A stretch of DNA of 64,000 bases, taken from positions 62,001-126,000 of the forward strand of contig JAFUFK010000016.1 in assembly GCA_017469925.1 (NCBI GenBank), read 5' to 3'. Positions 16,371 through 23,966 of this stretch are shown here, piece by piece. The notes beneath the pieces are model-generated. The model saw only the letters and a list, made by a program, of their open reading frames with translations. It ran no database searches and had not been told where the DNA came from. Position numbers and translations under genes: made by a program. Each line of letters begins with the position of its first letter. Position 1 is the first letter of the stretch. The DNA comes from Bacteroidaceae bacterium. Its GTDB lineage: Bacteria; Bacteroidota; Bacteroidia; Bacteroidales; Bacteroidaceae.

Positions 16371-17996
16371 ATGAGAAATTCAGTTATCAACTTTCCTTTG
16401 CCAGCCAATGAGCCGGTGAAGAGTTATCTGGCAGGTTCACCAGAACGAGTAGCCTTGGACGCAGAGCTTGAGCGTCAGTCAAACACTGTGGTTGACATAC
16501 CTATTATTATAGGAGGTAAGGAGATTCGTACAGGCGACATTGGTGAGGTGCGTTGTCCGCATGACCACAAACACGTGTTGGCCACTTATCATAAGGTAGG
16601 TGAGAAGGAAATCCGTTTGGCCATCGAGACAGCCATGAAGGCTTGGGAAGAGTGGAGTCGTACGGACTGGACCGTACGTGCTGGCATTGCCCTGAAGATG
16701 GCCGAGTTGTTAGCTACGAAGTATCGTCCCATCATGAACGCAGCTTGTATGCTGGGCCAGTCGAAAAACATCTATCAAGCCGAAATCGATTCGGCATGCG
16801 AGACCATCGACTTCTTCCGTTACAATGTACACTATGCCTCGAAGATTTATGCAATGCAGCCGAAGGATGGCGTGGGTAACATAAATCACACCGAGTACCG
16901 TCCACTGGAAGGTTTTGTGCTGGCCGTGACGCCATTCAACTTCACCTCGATTGCTTCAAACCTCTGCATGACGCCCGTCCTGATGGGTAACGTGGCTGTA
17001 TGGAAACCTTCGACAACGGCTTTGCTCTCCAATTACTACCTGATGCAACTCTATAAGGAAGCCGGACTGCCCGACGGCGTGATAAACTTCTTGCCTGGTA
17101 GCGGAGCCCTAATTGGTAAGGTCTGCACCGAATCGAAGCACTTTGCTGGCATACACTTCACAGGCTCTACGGCAACATTCAAAAGCTTGTGGCAACAAGC
17201 CTGCTCGAATCTCGATCGCTACGTATCTTATCCTCGATTGGTGGGCGAGACGGGTGGCAAGGACTTCATCTTCGTCCATCCCTCGGCCGACGCAAAGGCC
17301 GTGGCTACGGCTGCTTTCTGTGGCGCCTTTGAATTCCAGGGCCAGAAGTGTTCGGCGGCCTCGCGTATGTACATCCCGAAGAGCCTTTGGCCCACGGTGT
17401 TGGAGGACATGAGACGTATGGCCGGAGAGATAAAGATGGGCGACGTTCGCGATTCGATGAACTTCGTGAATGCCGTCATCGACGAGGCATCGTTCGACAA
17501 ATGTAAGTCGTACATCGACTTTGCCCGTGAGGCCAAGGATGCCGACATTGTGCTTGGTGGTAAGTGCGACAAGTCGGTGGGCTGGTTTGTAGAGCCTACC
17601 ATCATCGAGACCAGCAATCCCCATTTCAAATCGATGGAAGAGGAAATCTTCGGTCCCATCATCACCGTCTATCCCTATGACGATGATAAGGTGGACGAGG
17701 CCGCTCAGTTGTGCGACGAGACTTCGCCCTACGGACTGACGGGTGCCGTCTTCGGCCGCGACCGCCTGGCAGTGGAGAAGTTGGCCGACAAGTTGGCATA
17801 CGCTGCCGGTAACTTCTACATCAACGATAAGCCTACGGGTGCCGTGGTGGGTATGCAACCCTTTGGAGGTGCACGTGCCAGCGGTACGAACGACAAGGCC
17901 GGTGGCGAGTTTAACCTCATCCGTTGGATTATTCCACGCGTTATCAAGGAGACTTTGGTATCCCCCACGGATTACCGATATACGTACATGAAGTAA
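16371..17996 (+). CDS. pruA: 1-pyrroline-5-carboxylate / L-glutamate gamma-semialdehyde dehydrogenase
   Basis: 541-residue aldehyde dehydrogenase. It oxidises P5C (as the semialdehyde) to L-glutamate with NAD. The catalytic cysteine is C327 in G-Q-K-C-S-A-A-S. The glutamate loop V-G-E-T-G-G-K-D and N-F-Y-I-N-D-K-P-T-G-A-V-V-G fit the stand-alone P5CDH group. L-A-V-T-P-F-N-F-T-S is the NAD-binding start. It is the first gene of a five-gene run ending with a glycyl-radical hydroxyproline dehydratase, which makes P5C. So PruA can finish the route to glutamate. Sixteen bases separate it from the next gene. Confidence 0.93.
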   Translation: MRNSVINFPLPANEPVKSYLAGSPERVALDAELERQSNTVVDIPIIIGGKEIRTGDIGEVRCPHDHKHVLATYHKVGEKEIRLAIETAMKAWEEWSRTDWTVRAGIALKMAELLATKYRPIMNAACMLGQSKNIYQAEIDSACETIDFFRYNVHYASKIYAMQPKDGVGNINHTEYRPLEGFVLAVTPFNFTSIASNLCMTPVLMGNVAVWKPSTTALLSNYYLMQLYKEAGLPDGVINFLPGSGALIGKVCTESKHFAGIHFTGSTATFKSLWQQACSNLDRYVSYPRLVGETGGKDFIFVHPSADAKAVATAAFCGAFEFQGQKCSAASRMYIPKSLWPTVLEDMRRMAGEIKMGDVRDSMNFVNAVIDEASFDKCKSYIDFAREAKDADIVLGGKCDKSVGWFVEPTIIETSNPHFKSMEEEIFGPIITVYPYDDDKVDEAAQLCDETSPYGLTGAVFGRDRLAVEKLADKLAYAAGNFYINDKPTGAVVGMQPFGGARASGTNDKAGGEFNLIRWIIPRVIKETLVSPTDYRYTYMK

Positions 17997-18012
17997 GTGC
18001 CCCCTTGCAATC

Positions 18013-18858
18013 ATGAAAAAGTCTCTCTTATCCTGTATTTTGCTGTTAGCCTTCGCATCCTGTTCAACCTCCCCTTCGGGGGAGGCTGACCGGGGGACCG
18101 ATGAGGCGCTTGACATTCCCGAATGCATAGTTTCGGCTGTGCCTGATTCGTTGGGACTCGACTCGTTCTATGTGAAATATGTCGATGTCAATGGCCTGCC
18201 TCTCGTCTCCTCGTGGCGCGTCCCCGACTCGGCCTTCGTCGCCGCCCATCGCACGCTCTATGCGATGACCTGCATGCTGGATTCGGCCGTGCTGAATGCC
18301 ATGATACGTTCGCATGCTCGTGTGGCCATTATGGGACGTTACGAGGGTACGACCGACCTGCCCGAACATCGTTATCTGGTGAACGATACTTCGCTCAACT
18401 GGGACCTGCGCGCTCGCGGCTTGGGAGGCACCATCGAGGAGCCCTTGACGTCGTGCGCTGAGGAGAATGTCTTGGCCTATCAGATAGACAAGTACCATGC
18501 CGAGGACATCCTTATCCACGAGTTTGCCCACGCCATCCATTGCATCGGCATCATTCAGGTCGATACCACCTTCAACCGCCGCCTGCAAGCCCTCTATGAG
18601 GCCGCTAAGGGTAGGGGAGACCTTGATAACACCTATCGCATTACCGACAAGGAGGAATACTTTGCCGAGGCTGTGCAGGACTGGTTCAACGTGAACGCCG
18701 AGATGCCCCATACCGATGGCAAGCATAATTGGGTCAACACTCGCGAGGAACTTCGCGAATTCGACCCCGACCTCTATCAACTGCTTTCGGAATACTTCCC
18801 CGAGACAGACTTGCAAATCTCGAAACACAAGAAGACAAATGAATGTCATAAACCCTAA
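18013..18858 (+). CDS. Putative zinc metallopeptidase lipoprotein
   Basis: 281 residues with a lipobox ending at C17 (L-A-F-A-S-C). A zinc-protease motif H-E-F-A-H is at residues 169-173. A likely third ligand lies in E-E-Y-F-A-E-A-V-Q-D-W-F (E219, or E215). This spacing of about 46 residues fits gluzincin-like peptidases of the lethal-factor type. No closer family is recognised. Residues 20-29 (S-P-S-G-E-A-D-R-G-T), directly after the lipid anchor, are coded by a GC-rich hairpin of the dispersed type. It lies between pruA and the Xaa-Pro aminopeptidase, so a role in trimming proline-rich peptides at the envelope is a reasonable inference, not shown. Confidence 0.75.
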   Translation: MKKSLLSCILLLAFASCSTSPSGEADRGTDEALDIPECIVSAVPDSLGLDSFYVKYVDVNGLPLVSSWRVPDSAFVAAHRTLYAMTCMLDSAVLNAMIRSHARVAIMGRYEGTTDLPEHRYLVNDTSLNWDLRARGLGGTIEEPLTSCAEENVLAYQIDKYHAEDILIHEFAHAIHCIGIIQVDTTFNRRLQALYEAAKGRGDLDNTYRITDKEEYFAEAVQDWFNVNAEMPHTDGKHNWVNTREELREFDPDLYQLLSEYFPETDLQISKHKKTNECHKP

Positions 18859-20254
18859 GACCTATCAGCGTCGGCGTCAGCAACTGAAGCACGACGTAGG
18901 CAGCGGTGTGCTCCTCTTCCTCGGTAACATGGAGGTGGGCATGAATTATGCCGACAATACCTATCGCTTTCGTCAGGACTCGTCGTTCCTCTACTTCTTT
19001 GGCCTCGACTATGCGGCCCTTGCTGCCGTCATCGATATAGATGAAGACCGTGAGATTGTATTCGGCAACGAACTGACCATCGACGATATCGTCTGGACTG
19101 GCATACAACCCACCCTGCACGAGAAGTGCGAGTCGATGGGCATCAGCGACAGCAGGCCCATGAAGGACCTGAAGACCTATCTCGACCAGGCACGTCGCAA
19201 GGGTCAACACATCCACTTCCTGCCCCCCTACAGAGGCGACCATCAGGTGTGGCTATGGGAACTTTTAGGACTCAATCCCAAGGAGCAGAACAACTCCGTA
19301 TCGCAACGTCTCGTAAAGGCTATCGTACGTCAGCGCATATACAAGGATGAGGAGGAAATCCGCATCATCGAAGAGGCTGTAGATATCAGCACGCGTATGC
19401 ACTTGGCCGCTTACCGGAAGGTACGCCCCGGGATGCACGAAGCCGAGGTCGCAGCGGCTGTCGAGGAGGTGGCCTGCAAGGGCGGCAATACGTTGGCTTT
19501 CCCCACCATTGCCACTGTCAAGGGTCAGGTACTCCACAACCACGGATTCATCCACACGTTGCAGGAGGGCGACATATTCCTTTTGGATGCGGGAGCGGAG
19601 ACACGCATGCACTATGCCGGCGACCTCTCTTCGTCGATGCCTGTGGGCGAACGCTTTACGGAACGTCAGGCAACCATCTACAACATCCATCTCGAGAGTT
19701 TCCAGGCTGCGGTAGATATGCTTCGGCCCGGGGTGCCTTTCCGCGAGGCTCATTTGGCCGCAGCCACAAAGATATGCGAAGGCATGAAGTCGCTCGGACT
19801 CATGAAGGGAGACCCCGTGGAGGCCGCACACATTGGTGCCTATGCCCTCTTCTTCCCCTGCGGACTGGGCCACATGATGGGGCTCGACGTCCACAACATG
19901 GAGAACCTGGGCGAGGAGTACGTCGGCTACAACGAGGGCGAGGTGAAGAGCACGCAGTTTGGCTTCAAGTCCCTTCGCTTGGCCCGTCCTTTGGAGCCCG
20001 GATTCGTATTCACCGTCGAACCAGGCATCTACTTCATTCCCGAACTGATGGACAAGTGGCAGGCAGAAGGCCAGTTCACCGACTTCATCTGCTACGACAA
20101 ACTTCAGCCCTGGCGCAACTTCACGGGCCTGCGCAATGAGTTGGACTATGTGATAACCGCCAACGGCGTGCGTCAGTTGGGCTCCATCCGTAAGCCCATG
20201 ACCATAGAAGAGGTATATGCCGCAAAATGCGGCCATTGGCCTCAAGAACAATGA
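18839..20254 (+). CDS. pepP: Xaa-Pro aminopeptidase (peptidase M24)
   Basis: 471 residues from the ATG at 18839, which overlaps the previous gene by 20 bases. Upstream in-frame starts lie deep in that gene and are less likely. The protein has an N-terminal aminopeptidase-P domain (D-S-S-F-L-Y-F-F-G-L-D) and a C-terminal pita-bread fold. The metal ligands are in D-A-G-A-E-T-x-x-x-Y-A-G-D, G-L-G-H-M-M-G-L-D-V-H, T-V-E-P-G-I-Y and R-N-E-L-D-Y. It removes the residue before proline at peptide N-termini, and would feed proline or hydroxyproline release in this operon. Cytoplasmic; no signal peptide. Confidence 0.93.
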   Translation: MNVINPKTYQRRRQQLKHDVGSGVLLFLGNMEVGMNYADNTYRFRQDSSFLYFFGLDYAALAAVIDIDEDREIVFGNELTIDDIVWTGIQPTLHEKCESMGISDSRPMKDLKTYLDQARRKGQHIHFLPPYRGDHQVWLWELLGLNPKEQNNSVSQRLVKAIVRQRIYKDEEEIRIIEEAVDISTRMHLAAYRKVRPGMHEAEVAAAVEEVACKGGNTLAFPTIATVKGQVLHNHGFIHTLQEGDIFLLDAGAETRMHYAGDLSSSMPVGERFTERQATIYNIHLESFQAAVDMLRPGVPFREAHLAAATKICEGMKSLGLMKGDPVEAAHIGAYALFFPCGLGHMMGLDVHNMENLGEEYVGYNEGEVKSTQFGFKSLRLARPLEPGFVFTVEPGIYFIPELMDKWQAEGQFTDFICYDKLQPWRNFTGLRNELDYVITANGVRQLGSIRKPMTIEEVYAAKCGHWPQEQ

Positions 20255-20267
20255 ATAAAGAGAATAC

Positions 20268-22667
20268 ATGAACTATTCCATTAAATTTCCCGAGAACCTG
20301 GGTGGCATGAACGAGCGTATCAAGCGCCTGCGCCAGCAGAACATGGACACCCCGACTACGCTCTCCATCGAGCGAGCCTTGATAGAGACCGAGTTCTATA
20401 AGCAAAACTATGGCACCATGCCCATAGCCGTATTGCGCGCACGAAACTTCTATGAAATCTGCAAGCGCAAGACCCTCTATATCGGTCGCGATGAACTCAT
20501 CGTGGGCGAGCGCGGCCCGCAGCCAAAGGCCGTGCCCACCTTTCCCGAACTGACGTGCCACTCGGTAGAGGACCTGCACACCCTGAACGAGCGTGAACTA
20601 CAGCGCTACACCATATCCCAGGCCGACATCGACACCTACGAGCGTGAGGTGATTCCCTACTGGAGCGGAAAGACCCAGCGCGAGCGCATCTTCAACCACG
20701 TCAGCCGGGAGTGGGAGGAGGCTTACCACGCAGGTGTCTTTACGGAGTTCATGGAACAGCGCGCCGCCGGCCATACCGCTATGGACGGCAAGATGTACCA
20801 CACCGGACTGCTCGACGTGAAGAAGCGCATCGAGGAACGAATAGCCTCGCTCGACTACATCTACGACCCCGAAGCCACCGACAAGCAACAGGAACTGGAG
20901 GCAATGGCCATTTCGTGCGATGCGGCCATCCTCTTTGCCGAGCGGCATGCAGAATTGGCAGAGCAAATGGCCAAGGAAGAGACCGACCCGCAGCGCAAGC
21001 GGGAGTTGCTGAAGATAGCCGACGTCTGCCACTGGGTGCCCGCCCATGCTCCGCGCGACCTCTGGGAGGCCATACAGATGTACTGGTTCGTACATCTGGG
21101 CACCGTGACCGAACTCAACGGTTGGGACTCCATGAATCCCGGCCACATCGACCAACACCTCTTCCCCTTCTACCAGAAGGGAGTCGAGGAGGGAACGCTT
21201 ACCCGCGAGCAAGCCAAGGAACTCATCTCCTGCCTCTGGATTAAGTTCAACAACCAGCCCGCGCCCCCCAAGGTGGGCGTAACCGCCTTGGAGTCGGGAA
21301 CCTACAACGACTTCACGAACATCAACATCGGTGGCGTGGACCGTGAGGGCCGCAGTGCCGCCAACGAGATATCCTACATGATACTGGAGATTCAGGAGGA
21401 ACTGCACGAACTGCAGCCCGGACTCTCCATCCACATCTCGGAGAACACGCCCGACGACTTCCTCTTGGCCGGCATTCGCGTCATCCGTCAGGGCCACGGC
21501 TATCCCTCCATCTTCAACCCCGACACATACGTCAAGGAGATGACCCGTGCAGGCAAGTCGCTGGAGGATGCCCGCGAGGGCGGTTGCTCGGGTTGCATCG
21601 AGGTGGGCGCCTTCGGCAAGGAGGCCTATCTGCTGACGGGCTACCTCAATACACCCAAGATACTCGAAATCACGCTCCACAACGGCCTCGACCCCGAGAC
21701 GGGCAAGCAGTTGGGGCTCACGACCGGCGACCCGCGCACGTTCGAGACCTTCGAGCAACTCTACGACGCTTGGCACCGCCAGATGGTCTATTTCGTCAAC
21801 CTCAAGCTCTCCGTCAACAACTACATCGAGCGCATGTTCTCGCTCTACGCCCCGGCCACCTTCCTCTCGCTCTTCATCGACGATTGCATCGAGAAGGGTA
21901 AGGACTACTACAGCGGCGGAGCCCGATACAATACCACCTACATCCAATGTACGGGCCTGGGCACCATCACCGACTGCTTCACGACCCTGAAGAAGCACGT
22001 CTTCGAGGACCATCGCTATACGATGGACGAGGTACTCAAGGCATGCGACTCGAACTGGGAGGGAGCCGAACTGATGCGCCAGTACATCCGCACGCGCACC
22101 CCCTTCTTTGGCAACGACGACCCCTACGCCGACCAGATTGCCGTTCGCGTTTACGACGACCTGGTAGAGGCCATCGAAGGCCGACCCAACACACGCGGTG
22201 GCGAGACCCACCTCAACATGCTCTCGACCACCTGCCACAACTATTTCGGCTCCGTCTGCGGCGCTACACCCAATGGCCGCTTCGCCCACTTTGCCATCTC
22301 CGACGGCACCTCGCCCTCGCATGGCAGCGACACCCACGGCCCGACGGCCGTCATCAAGTCGCTCGGCAAACTCGAACAGACCAAGTCAGGCGGCACCCTG
22401 CTCAACGTGCGCTTCGTCCCCAGCCTGCTCAAGAGCGAGGAGGACATGACGAAACTGGGCCATCTCATCCGCACCTACTTCCGTCGGGGCGGCCACCACA
22501 TCCAGTTTAATATCGTAGATACGGCCACCCTGCTCGATGCCCAGAAGCATCCCGACCAGTATCGCGACCTCCTGGTGCGCGTGGCCGGATACTCCGACTA
22601 CTTCAACGACATGACTGCGCAGTTGCAGAACGAAATCATCGCCCGCACGGAGAACGAGAACGTATGA
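20268..22667 (+). CDS. hypD: Glycyl-radical enzyme, probable trans-4-hydroxy-L-proline dehydratase
   Basis: 799 residues of the pyruvate formate-lyase superfamily. The thiyl-radical cysteine is C443 in G-C-S-G-C-I-E-V-G, a C-x-E arrangement (E445) typical of dehydratases, not of formate-lyases (C-C). The radical glycine is G774 in R-V-A-G-Y-S-D-Y-F, near the C-terminus. I recall Clostridioides difficile HypD having C434, E436 and G765, so all three sites are shifted by nine here. That supports the hydroxyproline dehydratase call over glycerol or choline relatives. The product, P5C, is the substrate of PruA in the same operon. The activase gene overlaps by four bases. The symbol is unrelated to the hydrogenase-maturation hypD. 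Confidence 0.83.
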   Translation: MNYSIKFPENLGGMNERIKRLRQQNMDTPTTLSIERALIETEFYKQNYGTMPIAVLRARNFYEICKRKTLYIGRDELIVGERGPQPKAVPTFPELTCHSVEDLHTLNERELQRYTISQADIDTYEREVIPYWSGKTQRERIFNHVSREWEEAYHAGVFTEFMEQRAAGHTAMDGKMYHTGLLDVKKRIEERIASLDYIYDPEATDKQQELEAMAISCDAAILFAERHAELAEQMAKEETDPQRKRELLKIADVCHWVPAHAPRDLWEAIQMYWFVHLGTVTELNGWDSMNPGHIDQHLFPFYQKGVEEGTLTREQAKELISCLWIKFNNQPAPPKVGVTALESGTYNDFTNINIGGVDREGRSAANEISYMILEIQEELHELQPGLSIHISENTPDDFLLAGIRVIRQGHGYPSIFNPDTYVKEMTRAGKSLEDAREGGCSGCIEVGAFGKEAYLLTGYLNTPKILEITLHNGLDPETGKQLGLTTGDPRTFETFEQLYDAWHRQMVYFVNLKLSVNNYIERMFSLYAPATFLSLFIDDCIEKGKDYYSGGARYNTTYIQCTGLGTITDCFTTLKKHVFEDHRYTMDEVLKACDSNWEGAELMRQYIRTRTPFFGNDDPYADQIAVRVYDDLVEAIEGRPNTRGGETHLNMLSTTCHNYFGSVCGATPNGRFAHFAISDGTSPSHGSDTHGPTAVIKSLGKLEQTKSGGTLLNVRFVPSLLKSEEDMTKLGHLIRTYFRRGGHHIQFNIVDTATLLDAQKHPDQYRDLLVRVAGYSDYFNDMTAQLQNEIIARTENENV

Positions 22668-23572
22668 TAGTCTTCGACATCAAGCGCTACGCCATCCACG
22701 ACGGCCCCGGCATACGGACAACCCTCTTCCTGAAGGGTTGTCCCTTGCGTTGTGTCTGGTGCCACAACCCCGAGTCGTGGTCGCCCCTGCCCGAGAAGTC
22801 CTACAAGCAGGGCAAGTGCCTCCGTTGTGGCACCTGCGTGGCGGCCTGTCCCCAGAAGGCCTTAGAGCTTACGCCGGAAGGCCTAAGGCCTACGGGCGTC
22901 GAGTGCAGGCGTTGTGGCCGTTGCGCCGAGGTCTGCCCCACGATGGCCCTGGAGATGTGCGGCCGCGAGTGGACCGTTGACGAGATTCTGGCAGAGGTGG
23001 AAAAGGAGCGCGACGTAATGACGGATAGCGGCGGGGGCGTAACCCTGTGTGGCGGCGAACCCCTCATGCACGACATCGTGCCCCTGCTTCGCCAGTTGGG
23101 CAAGCGTGGCTTCCATCGCTGTGTCGATACCACGCTCTATGCCTCGGAAGACGTCGTAAGGCGTGTGGCCGGGGAGTGCGAACTCCTGCTCGTCGATCTC
23201 AAACACATGGACTCCGAGGCGCATCGTCGCCTGACGGGCGTCCCCAACGAGCGCATCCTTCGTAACGTCCGGCTTCTGGCCTCCGAGGGCAAGCCCTTTG
23301 AGATACGCATCCCCCTCGTCGAGGGCGTGAATGCCGACGAGGCCAACATCGAGGCCACGGCCCGTTTCCTCTCTTCCCTTCGCCTCCCTCACTCGGACAG
23401 GGCCCTCGTAGCCCTCTTGCCCTACCACGACGTGGGGCGCGACAAGCACCGCCGCCTCTGGAGTCGGTACAATCCTGGCCGTCTGTCCATGGACGTCCCG
23501 TCGGAGGGCGTCCTCAAGCGCTGTATCGCCCAGTTTGCCCAGTATGGCATCACCGCAAAGGTAGGGGGGTAA
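22664..23572 (+). CDS. hypE: Glycyl-radical enzyme activating protein (radical SAM)
   Basis: 302 residues. The radical-SAM cluster motif is C26-P-L-R-C30-V-W-C33. Two extra 4Fe-4S ferredoxin-like sets follow (C52, C55, C58, C62 and C81, C84, C87, C91), as in activases of dehydratase-type glycyl-radical enzymes. S-G-G-G-V-T-L-C-G-G-E-P binds SAM. It abstracts hydrogen from the glycine of its partner enzyme. The start overlaps the hypD stop (ATGA), so its target is clearly HypD. It needs anoxic conditions. A strong terminator follows at 23624-23658. The symbol is used in the sense of the hydroxyproline system. Confidence 0.92.
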   Translation: MIVFDIKRYAIHDGPGIRTTLFLKGCPLRCVWCHNPESWSPLPEKSYKQGKCLRCGTCVAACPQKALELTPEGLRPTGVECRRCGRCAEVCPTMALEMCGREWTVDEILAEVEKERDVMTDSGGGVTLCGGEPLMHDIVPLLRQLGKRGFHRCVDTTLYASEDVVRRVAGECELLLVDLKHMDSEAHRRLTGVPNERILRNVRLLASEGKPFEIRIPLVEGVNADEANIEATARFLSSLRLPHSDRALVALLPYHDVGRDKHRRLWSRYNPGRLSMDVPSEGVLKRCIAQFAQYGITAKVGG

Positions 23573-23623
23573 GCCGCACAAAGGCCTCCCCCCTCTCTCT
23601 TGCCTGATGCCTGCGAATAAAAT

Positions 23624-23658
23624 AGGAAGCCGCCATCCTCAGTGGATGGCGGCTTCCT
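23624..23658 (+). terminator. Terminator of the pruA-hypE operon
   Basis: Perfect 15-bp stem AGGAAGCCGCCATCC / GGATGGCGGCTTCCT with a five-base loop. It lies 52 bases after the activase stop. The T-run is short. Confidence 0.75.
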
Positions 23659-23714
23659 TAGTCCGTTACCTCTGCACGGGGCCCCCTTTGGGGCTGTGCG
23701 CGAGTCGTAGGGGC

Positions 23715-23870
23715 TTATTCTTCGTTGTCCCAGATGTTGTCCCAGCTGTTCTCCTCCTTAACGAGTGCATCATCACCCGTAGCAGGATCATCATACATGG
23801 ACAAGGCAATCATATTGGTCTGTTGGAGGAGGGTAACCTCCGTCTCCGGTTGCAAATATACTTTCTTCAT
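23715..23870 (-). CDS. Small peptide, 51 residues, unknown function
   Basis: Reads M-K-K-V-Y-L-Q-P-E-T-E-V-T-L-L-Q-Q-T-N-M, then I-A-L-S-M-Y-D-D-P-A, and ends D-N-I-W-D-N-E-E. Peptides beginning M-K-K-x-Y-x-x-P-x-x-E-V with an acidic C-terminus are, in my memory, frequent in Bacteroidales, but I know no assigned role. There is no signal peptide. It lies 96 bases behind the large Ig-like secreted protein on the same strand, and probably shares its transcript. The gap holds a GC-rich hairpin and a 7-bp repeat. The C-terminal half is strongly acidic. Confidence 0.72.
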   Translation of the reverse strand: MKKVYLQPETEVTLLQQTNMIALSMYDDPATGDDALVKEENSWDNIWDNEE

Positions 23871-23879
23871 AGTCTTTTA

Positions 23880-23960
23880 TCAATTACGAATTTCGAATTA
23901 TGAGTTTGCCTTTCCCGTGGCCCCTCCCCGTTGCGGGAGAGGGGTTGGGGGAGAGGGTCT
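23880..23960 (-). repeat. 7-bp repeat plus GC-rich hairpin in an intergenic gap
   Basis: 23880-23907 holds TCAATTA, CGAATTT, CGAATTA, TGAGTTT (period 7). 23917-23960 holds a GC-rich hairpin (CCCCTCCCCG-TTGC-GGGAGAGGGG). Both repeat types fill the gap between the large secreted protein and the 51-residue peptide gene. Confidence 0.7.
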
Positions 23961-23966
23961 GCTTCT

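Noticed and set aside
23607..23903. 98-codon + strand frame after the activase
   Set aside because: It runs through the operon terminator and lies opposite the better supported 51-residue gene.
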